Notes: generated by a model not told the origin, from the letters alone. A stretch of 64,000 nt of DNA from Archangium minus (GCF_044360475.1 NZ_CP043494.1:4464001-4528000), one strand, 5' to 3'; positions 32,820 through 42,159 are shown, numbered from the stretch's first letter. Program-made: numbers and translations.

Positions 32820-33689
32820 TCAGAGGACGAGAGCCAGGCCTGCGTAGGGGCCCGCGAAGAGCTCGCGGTTGCGGTGGCCATCCACGTGGCCCTGGTCATC
32901 CAGGTAGATGGCGCGGTAGCCCCCGCGCAGTCGCACCGGACCGAGCTCCACCGCCAGACCCGCATCCCCGCTGAGCTGGACGAAGGGCAGGGGCGTCAAG
33001 TTGGTGCTCGCCTCCAACTTCAGCGGGCCCGCCAGACGCAACAGCGTGCTCGCGCCCAGCCCGGGGCCCACGAAGGTGACGTCCGGGGCGAAGGCCATGT
33101 CCAGACCGCCGGATACGCGCACGCGCAGAGTGTCGTTGGCCACCAGCAACACGCTCGGCTTGAGCGCCAGCAGGGAGATGGAATCCCGGCCTGGCGAGCC
33201 ATCATCCGTGGCCAGGTTGAACATGTGGAGCTTTATGCCGAAGCCCAGCCGCTTGCCCTCGGCCTGCAGTCCCAGCCCCATGGCATAGCCCTGCGCGACG
33301 AAGCTCGCATCCGCCGTGAGGTCCGCCTGAATGGGATGCGCGGAGGCGCTCTCCACCTGCGCGCTCGGACGTGGCATCAGCCGGTTGCGCCACATCAAAT
33401 CGTAATACCTGCCGTAATACGGACGGCCAGGACCCAGGAACGGCCAGGCCCACGCGGGGTCGTAGTAATACCGGACCCAGGGGTTGCCGTAGAACCCGTA
33501 GTACCCCCCATAGGGCCAGCCGTAGTACGGGTTGTGCGGGCGGTGGGGTCTGCCTCCGCCGTTGCTCGGTGAGCCAGGTGAAGGCTGGGACGGGGCAGGG
33601 CGCGAACTCTTGCCGAAGCGGGCCTCGGCGCTACCGGAGCCGAGTCCTACCAACGACACGGCCAGAAACAGTCCCACTGATTTCCACAT
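32820..33689 (-). CDS. Exported Gly/Tyr-rich protein, outer-membrane-like
   Basis: This 289-residue protein has a signal peptide (MWKSVGLFLAVSLVGLGSGSAEA). A Pro/Ser/Gly linker is followed by a Tyr/Gly/Trp-rich stretch (residues ~53-98, YYGWPYGGYYGFYGNPW), then ~190 residues with alternating hydrophobic strands typical of beta-barrels or beta-sandwiches (GYAMGLGLQAEGKRLGFGIKLHMF...). It ends in Leu-Val-Leu. It is likely in the outer membrane or periplasm. No family is recognised. It lies between the POT transporter and a small membrane protein, all on the minus strand, but with gaps that allow separate promoters. Confidence 0.75.
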   Translation of the reverse strand: MWKSVGLFLAVSLVGLGSGSAEARFGKSSRPAPSQPSPGSPSNGGGRPHRPHNPYYGWPYGGYYGFYGNPWVRYYYDPAWAWPFLGPGRPYYGRYYDLMWRNRLMPRPSAQVESASAHPIQADLTADASFVAQGYAMGLGLQAEGKRLGFGIKLHMFNLATDDGSPGRDSISLLALKPSVLLVANDTLRVRVSGGLDMAFAPDVTFVGPGLGASTLLRLAGPLKLEASTNLTPLPFVQLSGDAGLAVELGPVRLRGGYRAIYLDDQGHVDGHRNRELFAGPYAGLALVL

Positions 33690-33786
33690 GGTCCTACTCC
33701 CGGGAGACCGGCGGCGAGACGCCTCTCCGGTGCGGTGACGATGAGAGCAACACTCGCCCTGGCGGGATACTCCCGTCCAAGCAGGC

Positions 33787-34596
33787 CTACTGCAACAGCC
33801 TGAGCACGAGCGGCGGGAGCGTCACGCCTCCGACGAAGAGCGCCCCCCAGAGGATTGCTTGTTGATTGCGAGCGCCATCCAGCGCGTCCATGACGTGACC
33901 GTCGAGCTCCTTCTCGGCGAGTTCCTGGAGCCTGGCGAGCGTCAGCTCCGCGATGCCTTGATCGCGCGTCTGCTCTCCGATGATCTCAATGAGCCGGGAC
34001 TCGACCAGGCGGCACACCCGGAGCTTGAGGCGACGGAAGATGGAGCGCGAGAAGCCGCGGAGGCCCTTCTCGGCATCATCGCTCTGGTTGTACCGGGCGA
34101 TGGCGCGACGCAGCAGCTCCCGCAGCGCCTGGATGGGCAGGGGCCTGCGAAGAACCTCCGGCGTGGCCACGCCCGTTGAGAGGATCGCCGCCTGCTCGAA
34201 GATGCGATTCACGATGTGCTGGGTGAGCTTGTGCTCTTCCACGAGGTTCATCGCCGCGCGGCCGATGCCTCGCCACATCCCCGCGGCGCCGAGCCCGAAG
34301 GCGCCCGCGGCCATATAGGCGGGGAGCAGGGCGTAGACGACGTAGCTCCAGGGCTCCCAGGCGTGCGCGAGCAGCCCGGTACTCCGCTCGACGAAGAACG
34401 CCACGACTCCGAGTACGAGTCCGAGCGCTCCGAGTCCCAGCGCCCGGGAGGCGACGGTGCCCGCGGCGCTGGCACTGGCCTTGGTGAGCGAGGCTACGGT
34501 GAACGTGTTTCTTCGCACGGGAGCCAACTCTGGCTCTGCGTGCTGGAGCGCCGCCTCGGACTGGGACTGCTCGCTCCGGATGGATTCGTGGCTCAC
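33787..34596 (-). CDS. Hypothetical two-helix membrane protein
   Basis: This 269-residue protein has two hydrophobic segments near residues 45-65 and 80-105 (ALGLGALGLVLGVVAFFV and YVVYALLPAYMAAGAFGLGAAGM) and a third at the extreme C-terminus (AILWGALFVGGVTLPPLVL). A charged cytoplasmic middle contains EEHKLTQHIVNRIFEQ and a Leu/Arg/Glu-rich part. The GTG at 34596 is chosen because AAGGGGGG lies 8 bases upstream; the frame continues upstream as Arg/Pro junk. It is divergent from the patatin lipase gene. Function unknown. Confidence 0.75.
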   Translation of the reverse strand: MSHESIRSEQSQSEAALQHAEPELAPVRRNTFTVASLTKASASAAGTVASRALGLGALGLVLGVVAFFVERSTGLLAHAWEPWSYVVYALLPAYMAAGAFGLGAAGMWRGIGRAAMNLVEEHKLTQHIVNRIFEQAAILSTGVATPEVLRRPLPIQALRELLRRAIARYNQSDDAEKGLRGFSRSIFRRLKLRVCRLVESRLIEIIGEQTRDQGIAELTLARLQELAEKELDGHVMDALDGARNQQAILWGALFVGGVTLPPLVLRLLQ

Positions 34597-34736
34597 CGGG
34601 TTTCCCCCCTTGTTCAAAGAACGGAATGTGGCCCCACCATAGCTCGGCCCAGTCCGCTGCTTTCTGTGGGCCCGTGTGGGACCGCCCCCCCTCGCTGTCA
34701 CATCCTCATCCGCCGTAGACTCTCCGAAGAGGGGCG

Positions 34737-36029
34737 GTGAACATGATGACCGGGCTGAAGACAGGTCTGGTGTTGGGCGGAGGTGCAGCACGAGGGGCCT
34801 ACGAGGCCGGAGTGCTCTCCTATCTTCGCGAGGAACTGGAGCCGGAGCTCGGCCGAGAGCTGAGACTGGACATTCTGGTGGGCACCTCCGTGGGCGCCCT
34901 CCATGCCTGCTACCTCGCTGCGACAAGCGACCAGCCAGCCCTTCAAGGCCAAGGCATGCGAGCGCACTGGACGGGGATGAAGGTGGAGGAGGTGCTCCGG
35001 TTCGGGGTGGGGGATGTCTTCCGCATCCTGCGCGAGGCCTTCGGCAAGCCGGCGCCTCATCCGCGCGACATTCAGTACGGCGGGCTGGTGGATCCTCGCG
35101 GGCTGCGGGCCATCGTGAGCCGAGGCATTCCCTGGCTGGGCATTGGTCGCAACGTGCGCAGGGGCTATCTCGAGGCGCTCGCGGTGAGCACCACGCACGT
35201 GGGCAGCGGACGGGCCACGGTGTTTGTCCAGCGGCACGGCGGAGGAATCCCTTCCTGGGGGAATGATCCTTCCTACCAAGCCGAGGCTGCGCGCATCGGC
35301 CCCAACCACGCGCTGGCTTCGGCCGCCATTCCGGTCGTCTTTCCGGCGGTGCGCCTCCAGGGCCAATTGCACGTAGACGGAGGGCTGCGGCTGAACGTTC
35401 CGCTCAGCCCCGCGCTGCGCCTGGGTGCCCAGCGCGTCATCGTCGTCTCACTGCGGCACGAGGCAATCCGAGCGCGGAAGCCGGAAAGCGCGCCGTCGAG
35501 CTCCGAGCAGGAGCGTGAGCAGGCCCTCGCGACCGCGCCCTTCCTCGCGGGCAAGATGCTCAACACGTTGATGATGGACCGCACGGACCAGGACCTGGGC
35601 CGGCTGCGGAGGCTCAATGCCATCCTCGAGGCGGGGACGGTGGCCTACGGGCCGGGCTTCGCGCAGACGCTCAGCGCGGTGCTGGAGCCCCACCGCAGCC
35701 AGCCGATGCGCTACGTGCGAGAGCTGCTGGTGCGGCCTTCGAGGGACATTGGCGCACTGGCCGCCGAGTACGTCCGCACGCCCGAGTTCCGTCGCCGCAG
35801 CTCCGGTCTGGCACACAAGGCGATTCTCCGGCTGGTGGATCGGGACGCCACGCACGAGGCGGACCTGGCGTCTTACCTGCTCTTCGATGGCGGCTTCGCG
35901 GACATCCTCATCGAGCTGGGGAGGCAGGACGCCCGAGCGCTGCGCTCGGAGTGGTTGCGCTTCTGGTCGGACGAGCCTCAAACCGTGGCGGAGATGGCCA
36001 CGCGGACTCCCACAGCGAACGCGGCCTGA
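34737..36029 (+). CDS. Patatin-like phospholipase
   Basis: This 430-residue serine hydrolase has all patatin motifs: the oxyanion-hole loop LGGGAARGAYEAG (residues 13-25), the nucleophile elbow GTSVG (Ser51) and the catalytic Asp in DGG (Asp214). It should hydrolyse phospholipids or lysophospholipids through a Ser-Asp dyad. The C-terminal ~200 residues are an extension without a named domain. No signal peptide is present. The start is either GTG 34737 (GAGGGG just upstream) or ATG 34743. Patatins occur as toxins, effectors and lipid-turnover enzymes; nothing nearby decides between these. Confidence 0.9.
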   Translation: MNMMTGLKTGLVLGGGAARGAYEAGVLSYLREELEPELGRELRLDILVGTSVGALHACYLAATSDQPALQGQGMRAHWTGMKVEEVLRFGVGDVFRILREAFGKPAPHPRDIQYGGLVDPRGLRAIVSRGIPWLGIGRNVRRGYLEALAVSTTHVGSGRATVFVQRHGGGIPSWGNDPSYQAEAARIGPNHALASAAIPVVFPAVRLQGQLHVDGGLRLNVPLSPALRLGAQRVIVVSLRHEAIRARKPESAPSSSEQEREQALATAPFLAGKMLNTLMMDRTDQDLGRLRRLNAILEAGTVAYGPGFAQTLSAVLEPHRSQPMRYVRELLVRPSRDIGALAAEYVRTPEFRRRSSGLAHKAILRLVDRDATHEADLASYLLFDGGFADILIELGRQDARALRSEWLRFWSDEPQTVAEMATRTPTANAA

Positions 36030-36034
36030 CATCG

Positions 36035-36844
36035 TCAGCGCTTCACATTGAACTCGAGCGAATCAATGGTGCCCGTGACGTAGGTATAATCGCCGGCGGG
36101 CCCGTGCCAGGTCGCGCTGACGCGCGTTGGATACAGGATTCCTTGCGCCACGCGATAGCCTTCGAGGTGGGCTGACCAGGGGAGCTTCTTCGGTGGCTTG
36201 CCATCCTGCCACCGGTCGTTCGTGTCGAACCGGACCAGCTCGTCCGCCTCGTTGAAGTGGAAGGTGCCACCCACCGTGATGCCGTTGTGGGTGAGCTCCG
36301 CTCTCGCGCTCTGCTCATCCACGGGCTGCCACTTGATATAGCTTTGGAGCGCGAACGAAGGCGCCATGAACGTCTCTGAGAGCACGGTGACCAGCGCGGA
36401 CTCATCCATGTACGTGCCTCGGGAGTCTCCGACTGTGATGAGCTTCATCAGCTTGATGAGCATGTTTCCCTGCCCATCCTGATACTTGTCCCGGCCCTCG
36501 AACGGAATCACTCCGACCATCCGTCCCTTCATGAGCGCGATCCGCATGGGCTCAGGGACAGAGTTGAACTGCTGGCAGGAGAGCTTCATCCAACCCGCGT
36601 CAGAGGAGCGCTTCAGCTGCATGCCGCTCCAGTGGATCCTCACATTGAGGGTGTGAGGCTTCCCAATGAAGCCGCTCGCTCGGAAATACCTCTGGACCGG
36701 AGGGGGCAGCCCGGCAATGTCATTTTCAGTGATCAGCCCTGGCGAGTTGGCAGGATGTTTCGCCAGCTCCGCGGCCACCTCGGCCTGATAGAGACCTTCC
36801 AGATATCGGGGGCTGTGCCGCTCATGGCTTGGCTTGGGCTTCAT
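36035..36844 (-). CDS. Conserved hypothetical protein (DUF6544-like)
   Basis: This 269-residue soluble protein has the features I associate with DUF6544-type proteins: ITENDIAGLPPPVQRYFRASGFIGKP near the N-terminus, then beta-strand-rich sequence with KYQDGQGNMLIKLMKLITV, and ETFMAPSFALQSYIKW. The function of this family is unknown. The family name is from memory and should be checked. The ATG at 36844 is the first Met. It is convergent with the patatin gene and ends 5 bases from its stop. Confidence 0.65.
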   Translation of the reverse strand: MKPKPSHERHSPRYLEGLYQAEVAAELAKHPANSPGLITENDIAGLPPPVQRYFRASGFIGKPHTLNVRIHWSGMQLKRSSDAGWMKLSCQQFNSVPEPMRIALMKGRMVGVIPFEGRDKYQDGQGNMLIKLMKLITVGDSRGTYMDESALVTVLSETFMAPSFALQSYIKWQPVDEQSARAELTHNGITVGGTFHFNEADELVRFDTNDRWQDGKPPKKLPWSAHLEGYRVAQGILYPTRVSATWHGPAGDYTYVTGTIDSLEFNVKR

Positions 36845-36979
36845 GAGGCGAAGGCTCCAGGAACGAGGGGTCTCGGGTTACGGCGTCATCTTTCGTCATA
36901 AAGGGGCAATGATCACGAAAGATGGCGCAGGCGATTCTTTGGAGCGAGAGGCCACACGGCTCACATCCAAGGAGGTTAG

Positions 36980-38227
36980 GTGGACGCCACTCGGGAAGGC
37001 ATCAAGGCGGCTCTGTGGGGGAGTGCCCTGACGATGGGCCTGTTCGTCCTCGCCGGCTGCGGCACTCCCAATGGAGCGATTCATCCGGGCAGTGCCCCGG
37101 CAGAGGAGGCCCCGAAGCAGGCGTGTTCGGACGCCACGAGCTGCCGCGACACCCTGCGGGAGCTGAGGGGGGTGACTCCCATGTCACCCTGCGAGCTGCG
37201 GATGCGGGCCGAGGTCGCCAGGAAGGCCTGCTCCCTGGGCGTGGCCGAGGGCTGCACCGCGCTCGGGCGGATGGAGCCGGGACTCGCGCGCTCCCTGTTC
37301 CAGCGGGCCTGTGAACTAGGGGATGGCGAGGGTTGCGCCCGACAGGGTCTCTTGACGCTCCTGGGTGAAGGGGTTCTCCAGGACGAATCCGCGGGTCTGG
37401 CGGAACTCCAGGCCGCCTGTGACACATACCCACGTGCAGCGTGTGGAATCGCGGCCCTCGGGCTCGATGAGGCTGCGCGTCGGAGGGAGGGCACCCCGGA
37501 GTGGGAGTGGATCGCGCTGTTCGCGCAACGAGGCTGCGACGCGGGAGACGGTCTCGCTTGCCAGCTCCTGGGAGACGCGTTCCTGGCGGGGCAGGGCGTC
37601 TCCCAGGACATGGACAAGGCCTTCGATCTCTATGCGCGAGCGTGTGAAGCGGGCAATGGCACGGCGTGTGTGAACCAGGGGATGATCTCACGTCAGTATG
37701 GCGCGGAAGAGGGCGGGGCGGCTCCTCGAGCCGATGACCTCTTCTCCCGAGGGTGCGCACTCGGCTCCTCGGAGGCCTGCCGCCTTCTCGTCGTCGAGAG
37801 CCTCACGCGGCAAGAGGGCGTGAAGGACGATGCCGCGCAGCAGGCCCTCTTCCGTCAGGCGTGTGACCGGGGGGCGGCAATGGGGTGTCTCGCGCTCTAT
37901 GACGCGCTCAAACACCAGCCGCGCGCTCCCGGAACATCACTCGAGCTGTCGGGGCTCCTGAAGCGCGCCTGCCGATTCGGAGAGGCGCAGGCGTGCGAGT
38001 TCCTGGAAGACATCTCCCGCGTGTCTCAACGGCAATGTGGGGCAGGTTCCGCTTCGGCCTGCGGGGTGCTCGGGGCGCTCATGACCAGCCAGCCCACCTT
38101 CGGGAGCGAAGCCGCGGAGGGAATGCGACTCCTTCAGCGAGCCTGCCTGGAGGGTGATGCGACGAGCTGCTCGCTGGTGCGCGAGCTGGCGCCTCGCTCG
38201 GAGGAATTGACGTGCCGTGTGGAGTGA
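36980..38227 (+). CDS. Sel1-like repeat lipoprotein
   Basis: This 415-residue lipoprotein has a lipobox (LAGC, Cys near residue 27) and multiple Cys-containing Sel1-like repeats of ~36 residues (for example LFQRACELGDGEGCARQG and LYARACEAGNGTACVNQG), as in Helicobacter HcpA-type proteins. Paired Cys within each repeat would form disulfides, fitting a periplasmic location. Sel1 repeats mediate protein-protein contacts, but a partner is not visible. The GTG at 36980 has GGAGG five bases upstream. Its last 94 bases overlap the end of the convergent MFS gene. Confidence 0.87.
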   Translation: MDATREGIKAALWGSALTMGLFVLAGCGTPNGAIHPGSAPAEEAPKQACSDATSCRDTLRELRGVTPMSPCELRMRAEVARKACSLGVAEGCTALGRMEPGLARSLFQRACELGDGEGCARQGLLTLLGEGVLQDESAGLAELQAACDTYPRAACGIAALGLDEAARRREGTPEWEWIALFAQRGCDAGDGLACQLLGDAFLAGQGVSQDMDKAFDLYARACEAGNGTACVNQGMISRQYGAEEGGAAPRADDLFSRGCALGSSEACRLLVVESLTRQEGVKDDAAQQALFRQACDRGAAMGCLALYDALKHQPRAPGTSLELSGLLKRACRFGEAQACEFLEDISRVSQRQCGAGSASACGVLGALMTSQPTFGSEAAEGMRLLQRACLEGDATSCSLVRELAPRSEELTCRVE

Positions 38228-39423
38228 GCTGCTCCCGTGACATGCCGCGTGGTCGCCCAGAAGAGCAGCGCAAGCGTGCTGATCGCGGCTCCGAGCACGC
38301 AGACTCCGGTCCAGCCCGCCCATGAATAGACCAGGGTCGACGCGATGGAGCCGCTGGCACTCCCCAGGGAGTAGAAGACCATGTATCCAGCGACGAGCCG
38401 ACTGCGGGCCTCCGGCCTCACCGCGAAGATCATGCTTTGATTGGTCACATGGACCGCCTGTATCGCCAGGTCCAAGACGATGACTCCGACGATCAGCGCC
38501 CACAACGAGACGCGGGTCAAGACGATCGGAATCCAGGCCACCAGCATCAGTGAGAGAGAGATGCCCGTTGTTCGTTGGCCCTGGCCTTGGTCCGCCATGC
38601 GTCCCGCTCCTCCAGCAGCGAGCGCACCCGCCACGCCGGCAAGACCCAACAACCCGACCTCCGTGTGGGACAGCAGCAGCGGTGGCGCGCTGAGCGGCAG
38701 GACTATCGAGGTCCAGAACGTACTGAACGTGGCGAAGATCAGCAGCCCGATGACGGCGCGGATTCGGAGGACCGGCTCCTCGATGAACAGCACCAGCATG
38801 GAGCGCAGCAAGGCCGGGTAGGACGGCACCTCGCTCCCTTGCTCCTGGCGCGGAAGCGTCCGGGACAGCAACGCCGCCATCAACAGGGTCAGCATCGCCG
38901 ACGCGAGATAGACGGAGCGCCAGCCGCCGAGGTCCGCGAGCACTCCGGAGACGAATCGCGCCAGGAGGATGCCGATCACGATGCCGCTCGTGACCGAGCC
39001 GACCACCCTCCCGCGTTCTGCTGGCGCGGCAAGGGACGCCGCGAAGGCCACGAGCACTTGCACCACGACAGCGAGCAGGCCGACCGCGACCATTCCCACG
39101 AGCAAGACGGTTGCCGTGGGGGCCTGGCTCACGATGATCAACGCCACACTCGAAAGAATGGCTTGACCGACGATCAGTCGTCGGCGCTCGAGCAGGTCGC
39201 CCAGCGGCACGATGAAGATGAGCCCTAGCGCATACCCTATCTGGGTCACGGTCACGACGATGCCGATGGAAGCGGGGCTGATCGAGAGCTCACGCGCCAT
39301 CACTTCGAGCAGTGGCTGCGCATAGTAGATATTGGCAACACTCAGCCCGCCTGCGACCGCGAAGAGCAGGATGACACCGGGTGACAGCCTGTCCGACAGC
39401 CCTGCCTTGTCTCCATCCTTCAT
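38134..39423 (-). CDS. MFS drug/metabolite efflux transporter
   Basis: This 429-residue, twelve-helix MFS permease has the motif A region GDLLERRRLIVGQ after helix 2 and ANIYYAQPLLE in helix 1, as in YgaY/AraJ-type exporters. It is divergent from an HxlR regulator, with a perfect 17-base palindrome between them, so export is likely controlled by that regulator. The ATG at 39423 is preferred because the upstream ATG (39456) lies inside the palindrome. The C-terminal ~40 residues (RHVNSSERGASSRT...) are hydrophilic and overlap the end of the Sel1 gene antisense. Confidence 0.88.
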   Translation of the reverse strand: MKDGDKAGLSDRLSPGVILLFAVAGGLSVANIYYAQPLLEVMARELSISPASIGIVVTVTQIGYALGLIFIVPLGDLLERRRLIVGQAILSSVALIIVSQAPTATVLLVGMVAVGLLAVVVQVLVAFAASLAAPAERGRVVGSVTSGIVIGILLARFVSGVLADLGGWRSVYLASAMLTLLMAALLSRTLPRQEQGSEVPSYPALLRSMLVLFIEEPVLRIRAVIGLLIFATFSTFWTSIVLPLSAPPLLLSHTEVGLLGLAGVAGALAAGGAGRMADQGQGQRTTGISLSLMLVAWIPIVLTRVSLWALIVGVIVLDLAIQAVHVTNQSMIFAVRPEARSRLVAGYMVFYSLGSASGSIASTLVYSWAGWTGVCVLGAAISTLALLFWATTRHVTGAAHSTRHVNSSERGASSRTSEQLVASPSRQAR

Positions 39424-39445
39424 CCGCCACTCTCTCTCGTCATGA

Positions 39446-39499
39446 GGTCCTATCATAGGACCAGTTGCGTGGCGGTCTGTCCAGTTCTATCTTGGAACC
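39446..39499. promoter_or_regulatory. Operator region of the HxlR/MFS pair
   Basis: A perfect palindrome GGTCCTATCATAGGACC occupies 39446-39462. A degenerate second site, AGTTCTATCTTGGAACC, occupies 39483-39499 (12 of 17 bases alike) and runs up to the HxlR start codon. Two in-phase sites suggest cooperative binding by HxlR. Confidence 0.75.
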
Positions 39500-39503
39500 A
39501 GAT

Positions 39504-39974
39504 ATGAAGCGTACCAGTCTCGAAGGAGCGGCTTGCCCGGTTGCGCGATCGCTGGATGTCATCGGCGATTGGTGGTCTCTTCTGATCATTCGGGATGCCT
39601 TTGATGGCATGCGCCGCTTTGGCGAGTTTCAGAAGAGCCTGGGCGTGGCGAAAGGCATCTTGGCGACGCGCCTGCGCAACCTGGTGGCCATGGGAGTCCT
39701 GGAGCTGGCGCCGGCCTCCGATGGCAGCGCCTACCAGGAGTATGTCCTGACGGAAAAGGGATGTGGCCTCTTCCTGGTCGTGGTGAGCTTGCGCCAGTGG
39801 GGCGAGGCGTATCTCTACGAGCCCGGCGAGCCCCACTCCCTGCTGGTTGATAACGAGAAGGGTGAGCCCGTTGGCCGGCTGGAGCTGCGCTCCAGGAGTG
39901 GGCGCGCGCTGGGCTGGGCGGATACCTCGGTCAAGAAGCTCCCGGTATCGCCTCCGAAGCGGCCTCGTCGCTAA
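39504..39974 (+). CDS. HxlR-family transcriptional regulator
   Basis: This 156-residue winged-helix regulator has the HxlR core CPVARSLDVIGDWWSLLIIRDAFDGMRRFGEFQKSLGVAKGILATRLRNL, visible in pieces across residues 11-60, with the conserved Cys11. In this family such Cys residues can sense electrophiles or oxidants. The C-terminal ~50 residues extend beyond the usual ~110-residue length. It is divergent from an MFS exporter, with a strong operator palindrome between them, so it probably represses both genes until an inducer appears. The ATG at 39504 is the first after the operator. Confidence 0.92.
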   Translation: MKRTSLEGAACPVARSLDVIGDWWSLLIIRDAFDGMRRFGEFQKSLGVAKGILATRLRNLVAMGVLELAPASDGSAYQEYVLTEKGCGLFLVVVSLRQWGEAYLYEPGEPHSLLVDNEKGEPVGRLELRSRSGRALGWADTSVKKLPVSPPKRPRR

Positions 39975-40094
39975 TTCTCAATCCATGGAAAGAATATCGG
40001 ATTCAAGGATTGTACAACGAAATGTGCTTCCGTGGGTGGCCCTGGTGGGTCGTGCTATAGGTTCCCACGACCCCTCAGCCCCATCGAGGTACGC

Positions 40095-40571
40095 ATGGAC
40101 TGGAAAACGTTCTTCTTGTCGCCCGAGGGCCGTATCGAACGGCGTGATTTCTGGATCGGCTTCGCCATCATCGTGGTGGCGAGCTTCGTGCTCGGAGTGA
40201 TCCCGATCCTTGGCCAGTTGCTCGGATTCCTGCTGCTCTGGCCGCAGATCTGCATTCACTCCAAGCGGCTACACGACATGGGCAAGACCGCCTGGCTCCA
40301 ACTGATCCCCTTCGGCGCCACGGTCATCGCCATGGTCCTCGCCGCGGTGAGTGGCGGCATGGCCATGATGGGTGCAGCCTCCATGAACGAACAGGGGGAT
40401 GACTCCGCCGCGGTCGGGTCCGCCATGGCCGGGATGGGCGCCGCACTAGGCTTCATGGGCCTGGCTTTCCTGGTCGGCCTGGCCTTCCTGCTCTGGGTCG
40501 GCCTGACCAAGGGCGAGCCCGGCCCCAACCGCTTTGGGCCGCCGCCTGTCTCGCAGGTGAACTTCGTCTGA
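40095..40571 (+). CDS. DUF805 inner-membrane protein
   Basis: This 158-residue membrane protein starts with the typical DUF805 opening MDWKTFFLSPEGRIERRDFW. A helix (IGFAIIVVASFVLGVIPILG), KRLHDMGKTAWLQL and two more helices follow, with a Met/Gly/Ala-rich loop. It ends in the usual GEPGPNRFGPPP, where many members have GTxGxNRFG. Function is unknown for the family. The ATG at 40095 follows AGGT. Confidence 0.9.
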   Translation: MDWKTFFLSPEGRIERRDFWIGFAIIVVASFVLGVIPILGQLLGFLLLWPQICIHSKRLHDMGKTAWLQLIPFGATVIAMVLAAVSGGMAMMGAASMNEQGDDSAAVGSAMAGMGAALGFMGLAFLVGLAFLLWVGLTKGEPGPNRFGPPPVSQVNFV

Positions 40572-40605
40572 ACTGCCCCCTACGGGACCTCCGAGCCTAG
40601 AATTT

Positions 40606-41352
40606 TTACATGCTGGTGCTCCCAAGCGGAGCGCCGGTTTGAGGGGGCGTGACTCTCACGGTGAGGGTGTGATCCACCGTGTCGCCATAATCATCGCCCA
40701 CCCAGACGCGCAGGGTGAACAAGGTCTCCTGGCTTACGACGGGAGCCGTCCAGTACATGGTCGCGAACTGCGAGCCTTCCGGCCCCATGATGCTCGAGAA
40801 GCTCCCCACGGGAGACGCGGGGGACTGCTGGACCCATGCGTACCAGAGTCGATCGCCGTCCGGATCGCTTGCGTCGACAGAGAACATCCCCCGCTGACCC
40901 GACTCCAGCGTGGTGGGCCCCGTGAGGGTGCCTCCCGCGGGAGGCTGGTTCACCCAGAGGACACTGACGGGGACGGAGCCTTGAACGGTGCCGCCTCGGC
41001 CGTCTGACACGGTGACCTTGAGCAGGTACACCTTGTCGGAGAAGTGGATGTTGGGGGCCGTCCAGCTGGGATTCGCAACGGTGGTACTGCTGAAGCTTCC
41101 CGGTTGGGGATAGTAGGGGTTGTTCAAGTCCTCCCATTCCCAGGTGTAGGTGAGCGGGTCGTTGTCAGGATCCGAGGCGCTCACGAAGAGGTCGACGGAG
41201 GTCTGCTCGTTGATCTCCGTGGCCGAAGCGGAGGGGCCCGCGGTGAGCACCGGAGGGCGATTCGTGGGGTCTGGCTCCGCGGTCGCGGTGGCGGAAGCAA
41301 ACAAGCCCATGAGGGCAAGAGGTGCAATAGAAGACACGAAGCAATGACGCAC
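40606..41352 (-). CDS. Exported protein with two PKD/cadherin-like Ig domains
   Basis: This 248-residue protein has a signal peptide (SIAPLALMGLFASATATA) and two Ig-like domains. Each has the pattern VDLFVSASDPDNDPLTYTWEWED or FSVDASDPDGDRLWYAWVQ (PKD/REJ-like, calcium-binding DxDxD loops), plus PSWTAPN and MYWTAPVVS strands. It is likely surface or extracellular and adhesive. There is no enzyme domain. The GTG start (41352) has GAGG five bases upstream. Homologous modules are common in myxobacterial surface proteins. Confidence 0.82.
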   Translation of the reverse strand: MRHCFVSSIAPLALMGLFASATATAEPDPTNRPPVLTAGPSASATEINEQTSVDLFVSASDPDNDPLTYTWEWEDLNNPYYPQPGSFSSTTVANPSWTAPNIHFSDKVYLLKVTVSDGRGGTVQGSVPVSVLWVNQPPAGGTLTGPTTLESGQRGMFSVDASDPDGDRLWYAWVQQSPASPVGSFSSIMGPEGSQFATMYWTAPVVSQETLFTLRVWVGDDYGDTVDHTLTVRVTPPQTGAPLGSTSM

Positions 41353-41565
41353 GGAGACCTCACAGCGTGAGAGGATTTGGCTCCGAAGCTAGGAATTCGC
41401 TCTCCGTGCGACAAGTACATGCCCTGCGAGACATTTTTTGGCATCAACTCCAGCGCCCCGTTACGTCGGGAAGGCGCTTCCTCGATGCGGTCGGGGTATA
41501 CCTCGGGTTGAGTCGCCGGCTGTCCAGGCGGCTCCGCACGCTGCTCGGCCCCTGATGGAGGACTC

Positions 41566-42024
41566 ATGTCGCAGGACGACATCGCACCGTGGTTCTGGGA
41601 GGTCATCGAGAGTTGCAAGCCGTCTCTCGCGACTCTGAGCGAGTGGCTGGAGTCAGCGAAGCGAGAGGATGTCGAGGACTTTCAGCGCTTCTATCTTGAC
41701 GCGGCCACACGTGTCGCCGAGCCGTGGAACGGACCGGTCGTCGATGGGATTGAGTTCTCGGAGGACAGCACCGAGGACTTCACGGCCTGGGTGGTGTCCC
41801 AAGGCAGGTCCGTGTGGCAGCAGGCCGTCGACTCCAGCGCGAACCAGGAGGCGCTGGTCCGCGAGTACTGGCGAGTGAGCGAAGGGGAGCCGAGCGCCTA
41901 CGTTACGTGGAGCACCAAGGGTGTTCGTGGCGAATACGCGGGATACCTCGCACCTGAGTCCATCGCTCACGCGGTCTATGAACGGCGCTTTGGTGAAGAC
42001 CTGCTGGACGTGCTCGCTGGCTGA
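41566..42024 (+). CDS. DUF4240-like small protein
   Basis: This 152-residue acidic protein has the marks of DUF4240: FWEVIESCKP near the start, EDVEDFQRFYLDAATRV, and a central ...EDFTAWVVSQGRSVWQQAV that corresponds to the family's FRxWLISQGRxxxxxxL. The family is of unknown function, sometimes linked to contact-dependent systems or immunity-like roles, but no toxin gene is adjacent here. The ATG at 41566 follows GGAGG. It stands alone between the Ig-domain gene and the MATE exporter. Confidence 0.75.
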   Translation: MSQDDIAPWFWEVIESCKPSLATLSEWLESAKREDVEDFQRFYLDAATRVAEPWNGPVVDGIEFSEDSTEDFTAWVVSQGRSVWQQAVDSSANQEALVREYWRVSEGEPSAYVTWSTKGVRGEYAGYLAPESIAHAVYERRFGEDLLDVLAG

Positions 42025-42159
42025 GGCTGCCGAACTGCTGATCGTCTGTCACCCCATGTAGGAGAGGGTGTTGTCGTCCCAGGTGGGCCCTGTGGGCCGC
42101 CGAGCGAGCGGACAGGCGGTGCTCGACAGCCCGCTCGGTCCGTGCAACATGCGAGGGCC

